DNA of 64,000 bases from Ohtaekwangia sp. (lineage in GTDB: Bacteria; Bacteroidota; Bacteroidia; Cytophagales; Cyclobacteriaceae). Every line of letters begins with the position of its first letter. Positions within the stretch are counted from its first letter, which is position 1. The position numbers were made by a program, and so were the translations under genes. Shown here piece after piece: positions 42,324 through 51,214 of this stretch. A model generated the notes under the pieces. It saw only the letters and a list, made by a program, of their open reading frames with translations. It was not told where the DNA came from and did no database searches. Where the stretch lies: the NCBI GenBank assembly GCA_021155195.1, contig JAJNPV010000021.1, positions 310,001-374,000 on the forward strand, read 5' to 3'.

Positions 42324-43079
42324 ATGAAACGTATCGTTGGCATTATCTTGTGTAGTTTTGTCCTTTCAGCAAACGGGCAGCTAAACCTTAACTTATCCAT
42401 TCAAGCGCCACCAATCAATGAAGCTGTTTTCAATGGTAAGTTTTTGAAACCCTATCAATTATATGAATACAGTAGTCAGAAAAATTTTATCTCACCTGGC
42501 ATTGAATTCGATAATTTGTTTTCTCGAGGCACAGATTTTAAACTCCATGGCAGTCTTGGTTTTTATTATGCTACTTCTGAACTTATTGGAGTTTATGGAA
42601 ACTATGATGAAAACCAATTTGTATCGGAACTTAAAACTAAATTGATCAACATACCTTTTTTTGTACGAGGGTCGATTAAAATAAGTGAATTGATTGAAAA
42701 TAATCGAATGGGCATTGAACTTGGAGGTGTATCTACCGCGTGGATTAATTATGATCTAAGTGAGGTTGCTTCCATTAAATCATTGGATACCAATGGTAAT
42801 GTTATTGGAGAAATAATTTACCAAGATCAGGGAAATCTTGTAAATGGGATTGGAGATAAACTAACTTACAAGGCAGTTGCAGGGGTGTTTGTTTATGTGA
42901 ATAGGTTTTACCTAAGTTTCAGGATGGATCTTTATTCATTTGGGGATTTGTACTCAGATCGTTTAGATAAAGGGTGGGGTATTCCTGAGGAGTACTCATT
43001 CTATAAATTATCACGTAAGGAAGGAAGAATGAAACGAACTTATTCAAGTATTACTCTTTCATTCCGATTAACGCGGTAA
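42324..43079 (+). CDS. Outer-membrane beta-barrel protein, third gene of CHAT operon
   Basis: A 251-residue protein with a signal peptide (RIVGIILCSFVLSANGQ) and a strand-rich body (GTDFKLHGSLGFYYAT, then FYLSFRMDLYSFGD) ending in YSSITLSFRLTR, a barrel-type final strand. Starts 8 bp after the CHAT gene. Its 3' end overlaps the convergent polyferredoxin gene by 12 bases. It resembles the first barrel only in type, not clearly in sequence. Confidence 0.75.
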   Translation: MKRIVGIILCSFVLSANGQLNLNLSIQAPPINEAVFNGKFLKPYQLYEYSSQKNFISPGIEFDNLFSRGTDFKLHGSLGFYYATSELIGVYGNYDENQFVSELKTKLINIPFFVRGSIKISELIENNRMGIELGGVSTAWINYDLSEVASIKSLDTNGNVIGEIIYQDQGNLVNGIGDKLTYKAVAGVFVYVNRFYLSFRMDLYSFGDLYSDRLDKGWGIPEEYSFYKLSRKEGRMKRTYSSITLSFRLTR

Positions 43080-44867
43080 TTTTAAATCTAACACCTTTAT
43101 ATGATTGTTACCAATCAAAATTGGTTTTCCAAATCTGCCTTCTTCGCCTTTCACTTCCAGGTTTAAGACACCGCGCGGGCAAACAGAAGAACATACTCCG
43201 CAGCCTACGCAAGAAGATCGCACAATATTTTGTCCTCGTTGTGCATACCAGCGAACATCAATACCCATTTCGCAATATGTGGAACAATTACCACATGAAA
43301 TGCATTGGCCACCATTGGTGGTAATTCTAAATCGTGATTTAAAACGTTGAATTATTCCCAAGTAAGCTGCAAGCGGGCAGCCAAAGCGGCACCAGGTTCT
43401 GTTTCCCATCAATGGATAAAAACCAGTACCTACCACACCGGCAAAGCCTGCTCCTATAAATGCGCCATACACTTCGCGCAGCTTGTACGTATCAAAAAAT
43501 AATAACCATGATGCATCTGTGAAATATGTGTATAATACTCCACCCGTCATTACAACAGCAAACACCAGCACAGCATGAATCATCCAGCGTTCCACTTTCC
43601 AAAACTTTAATGTTTTGTTGGATAACTGACGATAAGGATCACCCAGTGTTTCGGCTAAGCCACCACACCCACACACCCAACTGCAATACCAGCGCTTACC
43701 AAAAAAATAAACCAACACCGGTACAGCAATAATGATTAAAGCGATTCCCCACACCAACATAAAAATTCCCAAGCCGCCATTGGCCAATAATTCGTCAAGT
43801 CGATTGTCAAAAAAGAAAGAATAATCGAGTGGCCAGATATTCTTAAAATCAAAATAAGGTTGATTCAACCGAATTAGAATTTCAGGAATAAGAAATGCAA
43901 AAGCAGTCTGAAAAAACATAACCGAACAAGTGCGCAGAATTTGATATTTACTATGACGGTAGTGTATGATCATCCTAACTCCCATCACGAGAATACACAG
44001 GGTATAAATAAATCCATACAGAAAAAAACGGCTCGCTTCATTGCCACTCAGTAGTTCACTCACCGGATCAACCATCAACACCCAGTTGGTCATGTATTGA
44101 GGATAGAAATAAAGTAACACATAAAATGCAATCAGCCACGTTCCTGTAAGGATACCGAGCCACTGCACGTTTTTCATTACGTTAAAAAATATTCCATTAT
44201 TTTTTATCCCTGCAGGTAATTGAAGTTTAGGCAGAATGTAGAACAGCGCACCGATTACACACAATCCGATGGTTAGAAAGAGAAAAAGAAGAGGATTGTT
44301 TTTAACTGGCCCCAGAGCTGATGCTTTTGTTAAGGAGTATTTCAAATCGCGCACAGCATAACGATCGAACCCAAACTGGCTCACAATGGTGTAATCATTT
44401 AGTTTATTGGAAACGGAAATAAGTTGATCTTTTAATTCTTTTGAAGAAGAAAACTGTTGACCATCAAGCCAATTTCCATAATCTTTAACCAGCTTATTTT
44501 TTTGCATGGAAATTTCGGTATCAACCGGAAATACTGAATCAACAGTGGTTAATGAAAACTTATTATTTGAACTTTCATTTACTAGCGCATCAATCTCTTT
44601 ATCAGTTACTCCATATAGCGATAAGTATCGATTGTTCGCAGAAACAAAGTATTGATCTAGTTTGGATACGAATTCAAAATTGGATTTGATCGGTTGGTTT
44701 AAAATCTCCTTACTTTCTATAATAAACAAATCCGCTTTACCATCATCTGAAATCTGACTCTTAACAATGGCCGGAGTAAGTTCGTAGCTCGACCAAAAGA
44801 AGGAAACATTAAAAATGACAAAGCCCGCAACAAACAGGAAGAGACCAAATGTTTTTAGTGCTTTCAT
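43068..44867 (-). CDS. Membrane polyferredoxin (NosR/NapH-like)
   Basis: A 599-residue protein with an N-terminal membrane helix, a periplasmic domain of about 160 residues that I do not recognise, a block of five to six membrane helices, and a C-terminal cytoplasmic Cys-rich part. Seen: CSWVCGCGG and WCRFGCPLAAYLG, the twin motifs of NosR/NapH-type membrane ferredoxins, then two classical 4Fe-4S motifs: CISCGNCSTYC and CVGCGVCSSVCPRG. No FMN-binding domain is visible, unlike in NosR. It should move electrons between the cytoplasmic and periplasmic sides. Downstream of the FAD oxidoreductase with a 4-bp gap, so co-expressed. Confidence 0.85.
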   Translation of the reverse strand: MKALKTFGLFLFVAGFVIFNVSFFWSSYELTPAIVKSQISDDGKADLFIIESKEILNQPIKSNFEFVSKLDQYFVSANNRYLSLYGVTDKEIDALVNESSNNKFSLTTVDSVFPVDTEISMQKNKLVKDYGNWLDGQQFSSSKELKDQLISVSNKLNDYTIVSQFGFDRYAVRDLKYSLTKASALGPVKNNPLLFLFLTIGLCVIGALFYILPKLQLPAGIKNNGIFFNVMKNVQWLGILTGTWLIAFYVLLYFYPQYMTNWVLMVDPVSELLSGNEASRFFLYGFIYTLCILVMGVRMIIHYRHSKYQILRTCSVMFFQTAFAFLIPEILIRLNQPYFDFKNIWPLDYSFFFDNRLDELLANGGLGIFMLVWGIALIIIAVPVLVYFFGKRWYCSWVCGCGGLAETLGDPYRQLSNKTLKFWKVERWMIHAVLVFAVVMTGGVLYTYFTDASWLLFFDTYKLREVYGAFIGAGFAGVVGTGFYPLMGNRTWCRFGCPLAAYLGIIQRFKSRFRITTNGGQCISCGNCSTYCEMGIDVRWYAQRGQNIVRSSCVGCGVCSSVCPRGVLNLEVKGEEGRFGKPILIGNNHIKVLDLKLPR

Positions 44868-44871
44868 CTCT

Positions 44872-46155
44872 CTATTGGTTAATTAACTGTTCTTTAAACT
44901 TCGTCTGTATCTCTTCTTCATGACGATCAAAAAACTCGGGATCAAAATTTGCCTCCGCTAAATGATTCATTACAAAGTCAATGCTTTTCTTTTCGCGCAG
45001 CCATTTATCAAAACACTCGTGACGCATGCGAATGCCAAATGTATTGATGCCAATAAACTGATCATTAGTTTTGTTCCAAACTACATGCACGCATTTCACA
45101 CCGCTAGAATGTTCCCAGTAAAAATCGATTTCATTTTCCCCCAGCGCATGACTCACATTGCCATAGGTCTGATATTCAATATCAAAAAACTTAGCTGAGT
45201 TGAACCAAGGACCCGGTTCATATTTGGTTTTATCTCCGCAAATGGTTTGTGCCACCACTTCACCCATCATGCGGCCTGTGTACCAAACTTGTTCAACCGT
45301 TCTTCTACCAGGCAGTTCATAGGTGCGTTCCACACAATCGCCCAACGCAAATACATCAGCAACATTGGTTTCGAGATATTCATTTACAAGAACTCCACGC
45401 TTTGCTTCAACACCTGAGTCTTTTAAAAATTCTATGTTAGGAGAAACCCCGGCAGTTAAGCCTACAAATTGGCATTCGATAACTTGGCCTGTGCTGATTA
45501 CGATTGATGTTACTCTACCATCACCTTTAATTTCCTTTAGCTCTGTTTCTAATTTTAAATCCACATGATGTGAGCGAACATGTCGGCCAATCATGTTTGC
45601 TTCTTGCTTTGGAAGAACATTATCCCAAAGCTCTTTTTCACGCACTAGAAAAGTAACTTCAATTTTTCTGCTGAGTAACATCTCAGCCATTTCAATACCA
45701 ATCAACCCACCGCCCACTATCACGGCACGTGTAATTCCTTTGGTATTTTTCTCCATGAGTTCAAGATCAGGATAGCCGTAAAGACCTTGCACGCCTTGTA
45801 AATCCTGACCAGGCCAACCAAACTTATTTGATTTCGAACCTGTGGCAATAATGAGTTTATCGTATGTTATAGATTTGCGGGATTGAAGCACAAGAGATTT
45901 GGCGTGAGTATCAACCTTTAAAACATGATCGTGTAAGAGATCAATTTTGTTTTTCTTCCAAAACCAGTCTTCATAGGGTTTTGTATGTTCATACTTCATG
46001 TGCCCCATGTAAATGTACATGAGGGCAGTGCGCGAAAAGAAATGCTCTGTTTCAGAAGAGATTACGGTAATTTTATAATCACTCAGCTTACGAATATTAC
46101 GCGCAGCAGTAATCCCCGAAACTCCATTACCAATTATTACTACATGAGTCATCAT
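44872..46155 (-). CDS. FAD/NAD(P)-dependent oxidoreductase (pyridine nucleotide-disulfide type)
   Basis: A 427-residue cytoplasmic flavoprotein: IIGNGVSGITAARNIRKL at the N-terminus, a second Rossmann fold ITRAVIVGGGLIGIEMAE for NAD(P)H, and ADVFALGDCVE near the end of the core. This is the NirB-type/nitrite reductase-like or rubredoxin-reductase-like architecture without sirohaem domains. It is the first gene of a pair with the membrane polyferredoxin, so it probably feeds NAD(P)H electrons into it. The final acceptor is not known. Confidence 0.87.
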   Translation of the reverse strand: MMTHVVIIGNGVSGITAARNIRKLSDYKITVISSETEHFFSRTALMYIYMGHMKYEHTKPYEDWFWKKNKIDLLHDHVLKVDTHAKSLVLQSRKSITYDKLIIATGSKSNKFGWPGQDLQGVQGLYGYPDLELMEKNTKGITRAVIVGGGLIGIEMAEMLLSRKIEVTFLVREKELWDNVLPKQEANMIGRHVRSHHVDLKLETELKEIKGDGRVTSIVISTGQVIECQFVGLTAGVSPNIEFLKDSGVEAKRGVLVNEYLETNVADVFALGDCVERTYELPGRRTVEQVWYTGRMMGEVVAQTICGDKTKYEPGPWFNSAKFFDIEYQTYGNVSHALGENEIDFYWEHSSGVKCVHVVWNKTNDQFIGINTFGIRMRHECFDKWLREKKSIDFVMNHLAEANFDPEFFDRHEEEIQTKFKEQLINQ

Positions 46156-46243
46156 TGGTAAAGATACACTTTAACGCAGGAAGTAATTTGTCAAATAATT
46201 GACAAAAGTAATTACCGAAAATGTCCTAGAAGTAATTCAAAAT

Positions 46244-47896
46244 CTAGGCCTTGTACATGCGCTCATAGTATTCATCAGCCATACGGCCTGAGTCAAAGAA
46301 TGGCAGCACATCGCTCATACTGGCTTTAACAACTTTTAACCAGTCTTTTGGAGATTTATAATACATGGGGATGATTTCATTCTCCAGCAAATCGAGTAAA
46401 TTCTTGGCTTCTTCTTTATCACGCTCCTCTTGCGATATCGAATCTGATGCGCGCTCAATAATAAAAGAATTTTTTCCATGTTGGGCAAACTCAGGCACCC
46501 AACCATCGGGTATCGAAAGGTTGATAGAACCATTCATAGCAGCCGTCATTCCGGAAGTTCCAGAAGCTTCGCGGTACATGCGTGGATTATTCAACCAAAG
46601 ATCAGATCCTTTTTTAAGGTGACCAGAAATCCAAAGTTCGTATCCCGTCACAACGGTACAATTTGGTAACGCTTTCGTTTTCCAGTAAATCTCATTGAAG
46701 GTATTGATAGCTCCAAAATCTTCGGGGTAAGGTTTACCAGCCCAGATAAATTGTACCGGCATCTCTTTGTTCGAGGCGATTTTCATAAACCGATCGAAGT
46801 CGGATAGAATGAGATTGGCTCTTTTATAAGCGGCAAATCTTCGTGCCCACACAACGGTTAATACATTTTCATCAAACAATTTACCCGTTTGGTTAGCTAC
46901 CACCCGGAAAAGCTTTTTCTTCAATTCCTTCTTGCGATAGACTAATGCATTATCATTATTATCACTCAGTGCTTTGTCCAGATCATCATCGTGCCAATAC
47001 GCTCTGTTTTGCGCATTGGTAATAGCTGTAATCTCGCAAATACCTTTGTATCCACCCCACATTTTGCGCGCTACTTCGCCATGCAATTGCGAAACTCCAT
47101 TGGCATGCTTAGCCATTCGCAAGGCTGTAAGTGTGTAATTTAGCATTCCGTTTTCGGGATGAACCAACTCCTCCACTGCTTTTTGAGTTAGCCCATTAAA
47201 GAAACTCATTTCATTTAAGATGGGCAGACTGTGCTCTTCATTACCCGCTAACTCAGGCGTATGCGTAGTAAATACTACTCGTTTTTTTACTTCATCTAAA
47301 CTCTTGTGCTTATCCATCAAGTAAAAACATAACGGGAGTGCATGTCCTTCATTCATGTGATAGATTTCCGTCTCCCGCTTTAGCTCATCTAAAAGTTTAG
47401 CGCCACCTATTCCCAATAAAATGGACTGTGCAATTCTTGTAGTCTGGTTTGGATCGTATAAACGATGACTAATTGTTTGCGCCAGAAAATCATTTTCAGG
47501 AATATCCGTAGAAAGAAAAAACATTGGGCACGTATTGAACACTTCCGGTTTTAACAAATAAGCTTTTACAAAGACCTTTGCTCCGTGAATGGTTATTGGA
47601 AAAACGATTTTAGTATCAGTAAGGAAAGAATAATCCTTATCGCGAAAGCTAACTTTTAATGTTTGATCTTGATTTCGTTCCTGATCATAATACCCCTTCT
47701 TCCAAAGGATGCCAATCCCAATCATATTTTGCTTTAGTTCATAAGCACTGCGCATATGCGAGCCAGCCAAAAAGCCAAGGCCACCACTATAAATTTTCAA
47801 TGGTTGATCGATCGCAAATTCCATTGAGAAATAGGCTACCGGCTTAGAATACTTTTTATCAATTTTGTAAGGAAAGAGTTCTGAGGGCTTAATCAT
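46244..47896 (-). CDS. glgP: Alpha-glucan phosphorylase (short form)
   Basis: A 550-residue glycogen/starch phosphorylase that releases glucose 1-phosphate. Seen: the N-terminal VAYFSMEFAIDQPLKIYSGG, HMNEGHALPLCFYLM, and the PLP/phosphate-binding regions RYWH-like NRAYWHDDD and GTSGMTAAMNGSINLS with the active-site Gly and Thr. The C-terminal domain is shorter than in GlgP of E. coli, matching the MalP/alpha-glucan phosphorylase short form. I start at the ATG at 47896; the longer reading to 47953 is not conserved-looking. It stands alone between an oxidoreductase operon and a cytochrome gene. Confidence 0.9.
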   Translation of the reverse strand: MIKPSELFPYKIDKKYSKPVAYFSMEFAIDQPLKIYSGGLGFLAGSHMRSAYELKQNMIGIGILWKKGYYDQERNQDQTLKVSFRDKDYSFLTDTKIVFPITIHGAKVFVKAYLLKPEVFNTCPMFFLSTDIPENDFLAQTISHRLYDPNQTTRIAQSILLGIGGAKLLDELKRETEIYHMNEGHALPLCFYLMDKHKSLDEVKKRVVFTTHTPELAGNEEHSLPILNEMSFFNGLTQKAVEELVHPENGMLNYTLTALRMAKHANGVSQLHGEVARKMWGGYKGICEITAITNAQNRAYWHDDDLDKALSDNNDNALVYRKKELKKKLFRVVANQTGKLFDENVLTVVWARRFAAYKRANLILSDFDRFMKIASNKEMPVQFIWAGKPYPEDFGAINTFNEIYWKTKALPNCTVVTGYELWISGHLKKGSDLWLNNPRMYREASGTSGMTAAMNGSINLSIPDGWVPEFAQHGKNSFIIERASDSISQEERDKEEAKNLLDLLENEIIPMYYKSPKDWLKVVKASMSDVLPFFDSGRMADEYYERMYKA

Positions 47897-48072
47897 GTAA
47901 CAAGCTTCGGGTTTTAATTTATTAAGGTCGCTAAAGTAACAAATGCGGGGCAAATCCAGCTAAAAATGTAGAGGTGTTGCAAAATGGCTAACCGCAATCG
48001 TTTGTTTTACATCATTCATTTTTAGATTGACCCAAACCTTTTTAACTTAGAAGGCTTTTGCAACAAAATATT

Positions 48073-48480
48073 ATGATCAGATTTTTCTTCGGCATTCTTA
48101 TCGGTTTTTCAATTTTCTCGTTTTTAGCTTTTCAGCAAAAACAAAAGTTCGATCTGGACGCAAGTGTAGCTCGCGGAAAGGAAGTGTATAGCACCTATTG
48201 CATGAGTTGCCATCAGGATCAGGGCCAAGGAATTGAAGATATTTATCCTCCAGTTGCAAAATCAGACTATCTGATGGCTGATAAAAAACGCTCCATCATG
48301 CAAGTCTTGTATGGCGTATCCGGTGAAATAAAAGTGAATGGCAAAACATATAATGGTGATATGACAGGTTTCGATTTGTCTGATCAGGAGGTGAGTGATG
48401 TGCTGAATTATGTTCGCAATTCGCTTAACGGCAAGAGTGTTGCTGTTGTACCTAATGAAGTAAAAATACTTAGAAAATAA
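48073..48480 (+). CDS. Membrane-anchored cytochrome c
   Basis: A 135-residue cytochrome c with an N-terminal membrane anchor or signal (RFFFGILIGFSIFSFLAF). Seen: haem motif CMSCHQDQG and the downstream YPPVAKSDYLMADKKRSIM; the probable axial Met lies in DMTGFDLSDQEV. It is related to the cytochrome at 27500-27946. I start at the ATG at 48073; a TTG at 48058 would add five residues. First gene of a group with a small membrane protein, XdhC and MocA-like genes, suggesting it accepts electrons from a molybdo-hydroxylase. Confidence 0.86.
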   Translation: MIRFFFGILIGFSIFSFLAFQQKQKFDLDASVARGKEVYSTYCMSCHQDQGQGIEDIYPPVAKSDYLMADKKRSIMQVLYGVSGEIKVNGKTYNGDMTGFDLSDQEVSDVLNYVRNSLNGKSVAVVPNEVKILRK

Positions 48481-48483
48481 GCT

Positions 48484-48897
48484 ATGGGCAATGCATCAAA
48501 CATCCGATCAGGCCTTCTCTTTGCAGGAATTATTATAATCATTGGATTTATCGGGTTTGTTGCTTATGATGTGCTTTTCTCAAAGCCTCTGATTTTAAAA
48601 GGAGTTATTGTTGAGAAAATTTATGTCCCAAGTAAAAATGCAACAGGTCCACACGTTTTGCCTTACGGGAAATATCGGAGTTATGATTATACGGTGACTG
48701 CCGAAAAACACGATCAATGGATTGCTTTTGTGAAAGTAGATAATGGAAACGTATTAAAAGTGAATTGTCATTCGAATCACTATGACATAAAACAGGTTGG
48801 CGATACGCTCCATTTCAAAGAATATACCGGAGAAATGTTAGGGATCGACTACTTCTCTCATAATGAAGAAGACATGGAACTCGAAAAGGATCTTTAA
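48484..48897 (+). CDS. Single-pass membrane hypothetical protein
   Basis: A 137-residue protein with one hydrophobic helix (FAGIIIIIGFIGFVAYDVLF) and a small soluble beta-rich domain (KGVIVEKIYVPSKNATGP, then VGDTLHFKEYTGE). Follows the cytochrome by 3 bp and precedes XdhC by 12 bp, so it is in the operon. Not recognised. The short beta domain is reminiscent of DUF3592-type domains, as in cassette 4, but that is a weak impression. Confidence 0.7.
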   Translation: MGNASNIRSGLLFAGIIIIIGFIGFVAYDVLFSKPLILKGVIVEKIYVPSKNATGPHVLPYGKYRSYDYTVTAEKHDQWIAFVKVDNGNVLKVNCHSNHYDIKQVGDTLHFKEYTGEMLGIDYFSHNEEDMELEKDL

Positions 48898-48909
48898 AGT
48901 TATAGTGGG

Positions 48910-50091
48910 GTGAAAGATTTTAAAGCAATTATAGCCGCGTATCAACAAGTTGACTTCAGTCAGCGAAAGGCTGCACTTGCCACTGTGGTGAAAGTGCGCG
49001 GCTCATCTTATCGTAGTCCGGGTGCGCGTATGCTGATTACCGATGATGGAAAGTGGGTAGGCTCCATCAGTGGTGGTTGTTTGGAGGGCGATGCATTACG
49101 TAAAGCACGTAATGTAATGACGGATAAAATTCCTATGACTGTAACGTATGACACGCGGGAAGAAAGCAATCAAAACCTTGGTATTGGGCTGGGATGCAAT
49201 GGAGTGATAGATGTGCTGATTGAGCCCATTGATAATACCAATCTAAAAAATTCTATTACTCAGTTCAATTCTTTACTAAACACCCACGAACCTGTTGCGT
49301 TGGCAACAATTTTTAAAGGCTCAGAGGTGGGAGAAAAAATGTTATTGACACGTTCGGGTGAGATCAGCAATCAGTTTTCAAATACAGAGCTTACAAAACT
49401 GGTTCAAGCTGATTTAGAAAAACTGACCATCACAAAACGATCGGAAGCAAAAGTATATACAGTAAAAACCGAAGAACATGAAGTCTTTATTGAACTCATT
49501 CAACCTTCGTTGTCGTTGATCATTTTTGGTGGTGGTTTTGATGCGAGGCCTGTAAGTGAATTGGCAAAATCATTGGGTTGGAATGTTTCGGTTACGGATG
49601 AATGTGTGGCGCACATTGCACCTATCTTTTTCCCAACAGCCGATAAACTCTCTCTTTGTCAGCGTGAATTTATCGATCGCGATTTTGACATCACACCCTA
49701 CACGGCTTGTGTGCTCATGTCACACAACTATGAATATGATCGCGATGTGCTGAAGAAATTGTTGAACACGAACTCTCCTTACATCGGCATCTTAGGCCCA
49801 CGTAAGCGCTTTGACAAAATGCAGGAAGAATTTAATGCATCGGGAATCAAGTTGACTGATTTTGATTTGCAACGAATCCATTCACCTATTGGGCTTGATA
49901 TTGGCGCTGAAGCCCCAGACGAAATTGCACTTTCCATTGTTTCTGAAATACAAAGCAAGTTTGCTAATCGATCGGGTGGGTTTTTGAAATACCACAACGG
50001 CCCTATTCACCAACGCGATGCTAAGAGCGATCAGGTATTTAAGCAAGTTTATCTTGATTCAATCGCCAGCCAAAGGCCAGCCATTAAATAG
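48910..50091 (+). CDS. XdhC/CoxI family molybdoenzyme maturation factor
   Basis: A 393-residue protein with the XdhC N-domain (VRGSSYRSPGARMLIT, SISGGCLEGDALRKA) and a C-terminal Rossmann domain (LSLIIFGGGFDARPVSELAK). XdhC inserts sulfurated molybdenum cofactor into xanthine-dehydrogenase-type enzymes. It starts with GTG at 48910. The molybdo-hydroxylase subunits themselves are not in this window. Confidence 0.92.
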   Translation: MKDFKAIIAAYQQVDFSQRKAALATVVKVRGSSYRSPGARMLITDDGKWVGSISGGCLEGDALRKARNVMTDKIPMTVTYDTREESNQNLGIGLGCNGVIDVLIEPIDNTNLKNSITQFNSLLNTHEPVALATIFKGSEVGEKMLLTRSGEISNQFSNTELTKLVQADLEKLTITKRSEAKVYTVKTEEHEVFIELIQPSLSLIIFGGGFDARPVSELAKSLGWNVSVTDECVAHIAPIFFPTADKLSLCQREFIDRDFDITPYTACVLMSHNYEYDRDVLKKLLNTNSPYIGILGPRKRFDKMQEEFNASGIKLTDFDLQRIHSPIGLDIGAEAPDEIALSIVSEIQSKFANRSGGFLKYHNGPIHQRDAKSDQVFKQVYLDSIASQRPAIK

Positions 50092-50093
50092 TC

Positions 50094-50576
50094 ATGAAAT
50101 ATTTGATTTTGATTTACTTGATCGGTTTAGCGTCAGTATGTAATGCCCAAACTGAACAACAAGAAATTAATGAACAGGTTTGGAAACCTTTTATTAAGCA
50201 TTTCAATGAAAACAATACTGCTGGTTTTATGTCAGTACACTCAAAAGATGTTGTTCGATCTCCAAGAGACGCAAAAAAAATATGGAATTGGGAAGAATAT
50301 AATCGAGAACAAGGTTTCGGTGATAAAGAAGATGTGAGGGCGAAAAGAAAACGAACACTTGATCTTCGATTTACAGAGCGAATTGCAAACAAGGATACAG
50401 CCATCGAAGTAGGGGTTTACAAAACTTCCTATGGGGGAAATCAAAATTATTACGGCCGCTTTCATGTAGTGTTAAAAAAAGAAAATGGAATCTGGAAAAT
50501 TCTGGTAGATACTGATTCCACTGAAGGCGGGGCAATTGGTGAAAAAGAATTTCTTGCAGCGCTGCCGCTGCAATAA
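50094..50576 (+). CDS. Exported NTF2-like (DUF4440-type) protein
   Basis: A 160-residue protein with a signal peptide (MKYLILIYLIGLASVCNAQ) and an NTF2-like barrel with the start NEQVWKPFIKHFNENNTAGF and the strand FHVVLKKENGIWKILVDTDS. Such folds bind small ligands or act in modification; function unknown. It follows xdhC by 2 bp, so it is co-transcribed, with an unclear link to the molybdenum genes. Confidence 0.8.
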   Translation: MKYLILIYLIGLASVCNAQTEQQEINEQVWKPFIKHFNENNTAGFMSVHSKDVVRSPRDAKKIWNWEEYNREQGFGDKEDVRAKRKRTLDLRFTERIANKDTAIEVGVYKTSYGGNQNYYGRFHVVLKKENGIWKILVDTDSTEGGAIGEKEFLAALPLQ

Positions 50577-50580
50577 TCTC

Positions 50581-51174
50581 ATGGCATTCGGAATTATAAT
50601 TCTTGCTGCTGGCTCCTCTTCGCGTCTTGGGCAATCCAAGCAGCTGATAAAAGTAGGAGATAAAACCTTGCTGGAAAAAACTACCCACGCAGCGATTGAT
50701 TCCGGTGCTCATCCAATAATTGTTGTGCTGGGAAATGAGGCTTCTGCTCATAACGTGATTATTGAAACTCTTCCTGTTACTGTTGTGATAAATGAAAAGT
50801 GGAGCAACGGAATGGGCTCATCTTTAAAAGCTGGCTTACAGAGACTACTAGAAGACCACCCTAATACCGAGGCAGTTATCGTCACCGTGTGTGACCAACC
50901 TTACCTGACTGCCGATCATTTAAAAAAACTCATCATTGCTTACACGAATACTTCCTCAGAAATTGTAGCTTCTCATTATAATAATACAAAGGGAGTTCCA
51001 GCCCTATTCAGTAAATCTCTTTTCCAAAAACTCTTTGAGTTAGAGGACGAGGAAGGGGCGCGGAAAATTATTCGGCAGTATGGGGGAAGTAGTGCATTAG
51101 TTCCCTTCGAAAAGGGCGAGATTGATATTGATACGCCTGATGACCTGAATTATCTGGCGAATAACAAAGATTAA
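50581..51174 (+). CDS. MocA-like molybdenum cofactor cytidylyltransferase/nucleotidyltransferase
   Basis: A 197-residue nucleotidyltransferase: GIIILAAGSSSRLGQSKQLI (nucleotide-binding Gly loop and Lys), VTVCDQPYLTADHLK (metal-binding Asp) and EGARKIIRQYGG. This is the MobA/MocA fold; MocA makes MCD cofactor for xanthine dehydrogenase-type enzymes. I start at the ATG at 50581, 4 bases after the preceding stop; the longer frame from 50536 runs through the previous gene. With XdhC this points to a molybdo-hydroxylase encoded elsewhere. Confidence 0.88.
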   Translation: MAFGIIILAAGSSSRLGQSKQLIKVGDKTLLEKTTHAAIDSGAHPIIVVLGNEASAHNVIIETLPVTVVINEKWSNGMGSSLKAGLQRLLEDHPNTEAVIVTVCDQPYLTADHLKKLIIAYTNTSSEIVASHYNNTKGVPALFSKSLFQKLFELEDEEGARKIIRQYGGSSALVPFEKGEIDIDTPDDLNYLANNKD

Positions 51175-51214
51175 AATTCATTAATTATTATTAACCCTAT
51201 ACCTTTGCAGAGTT

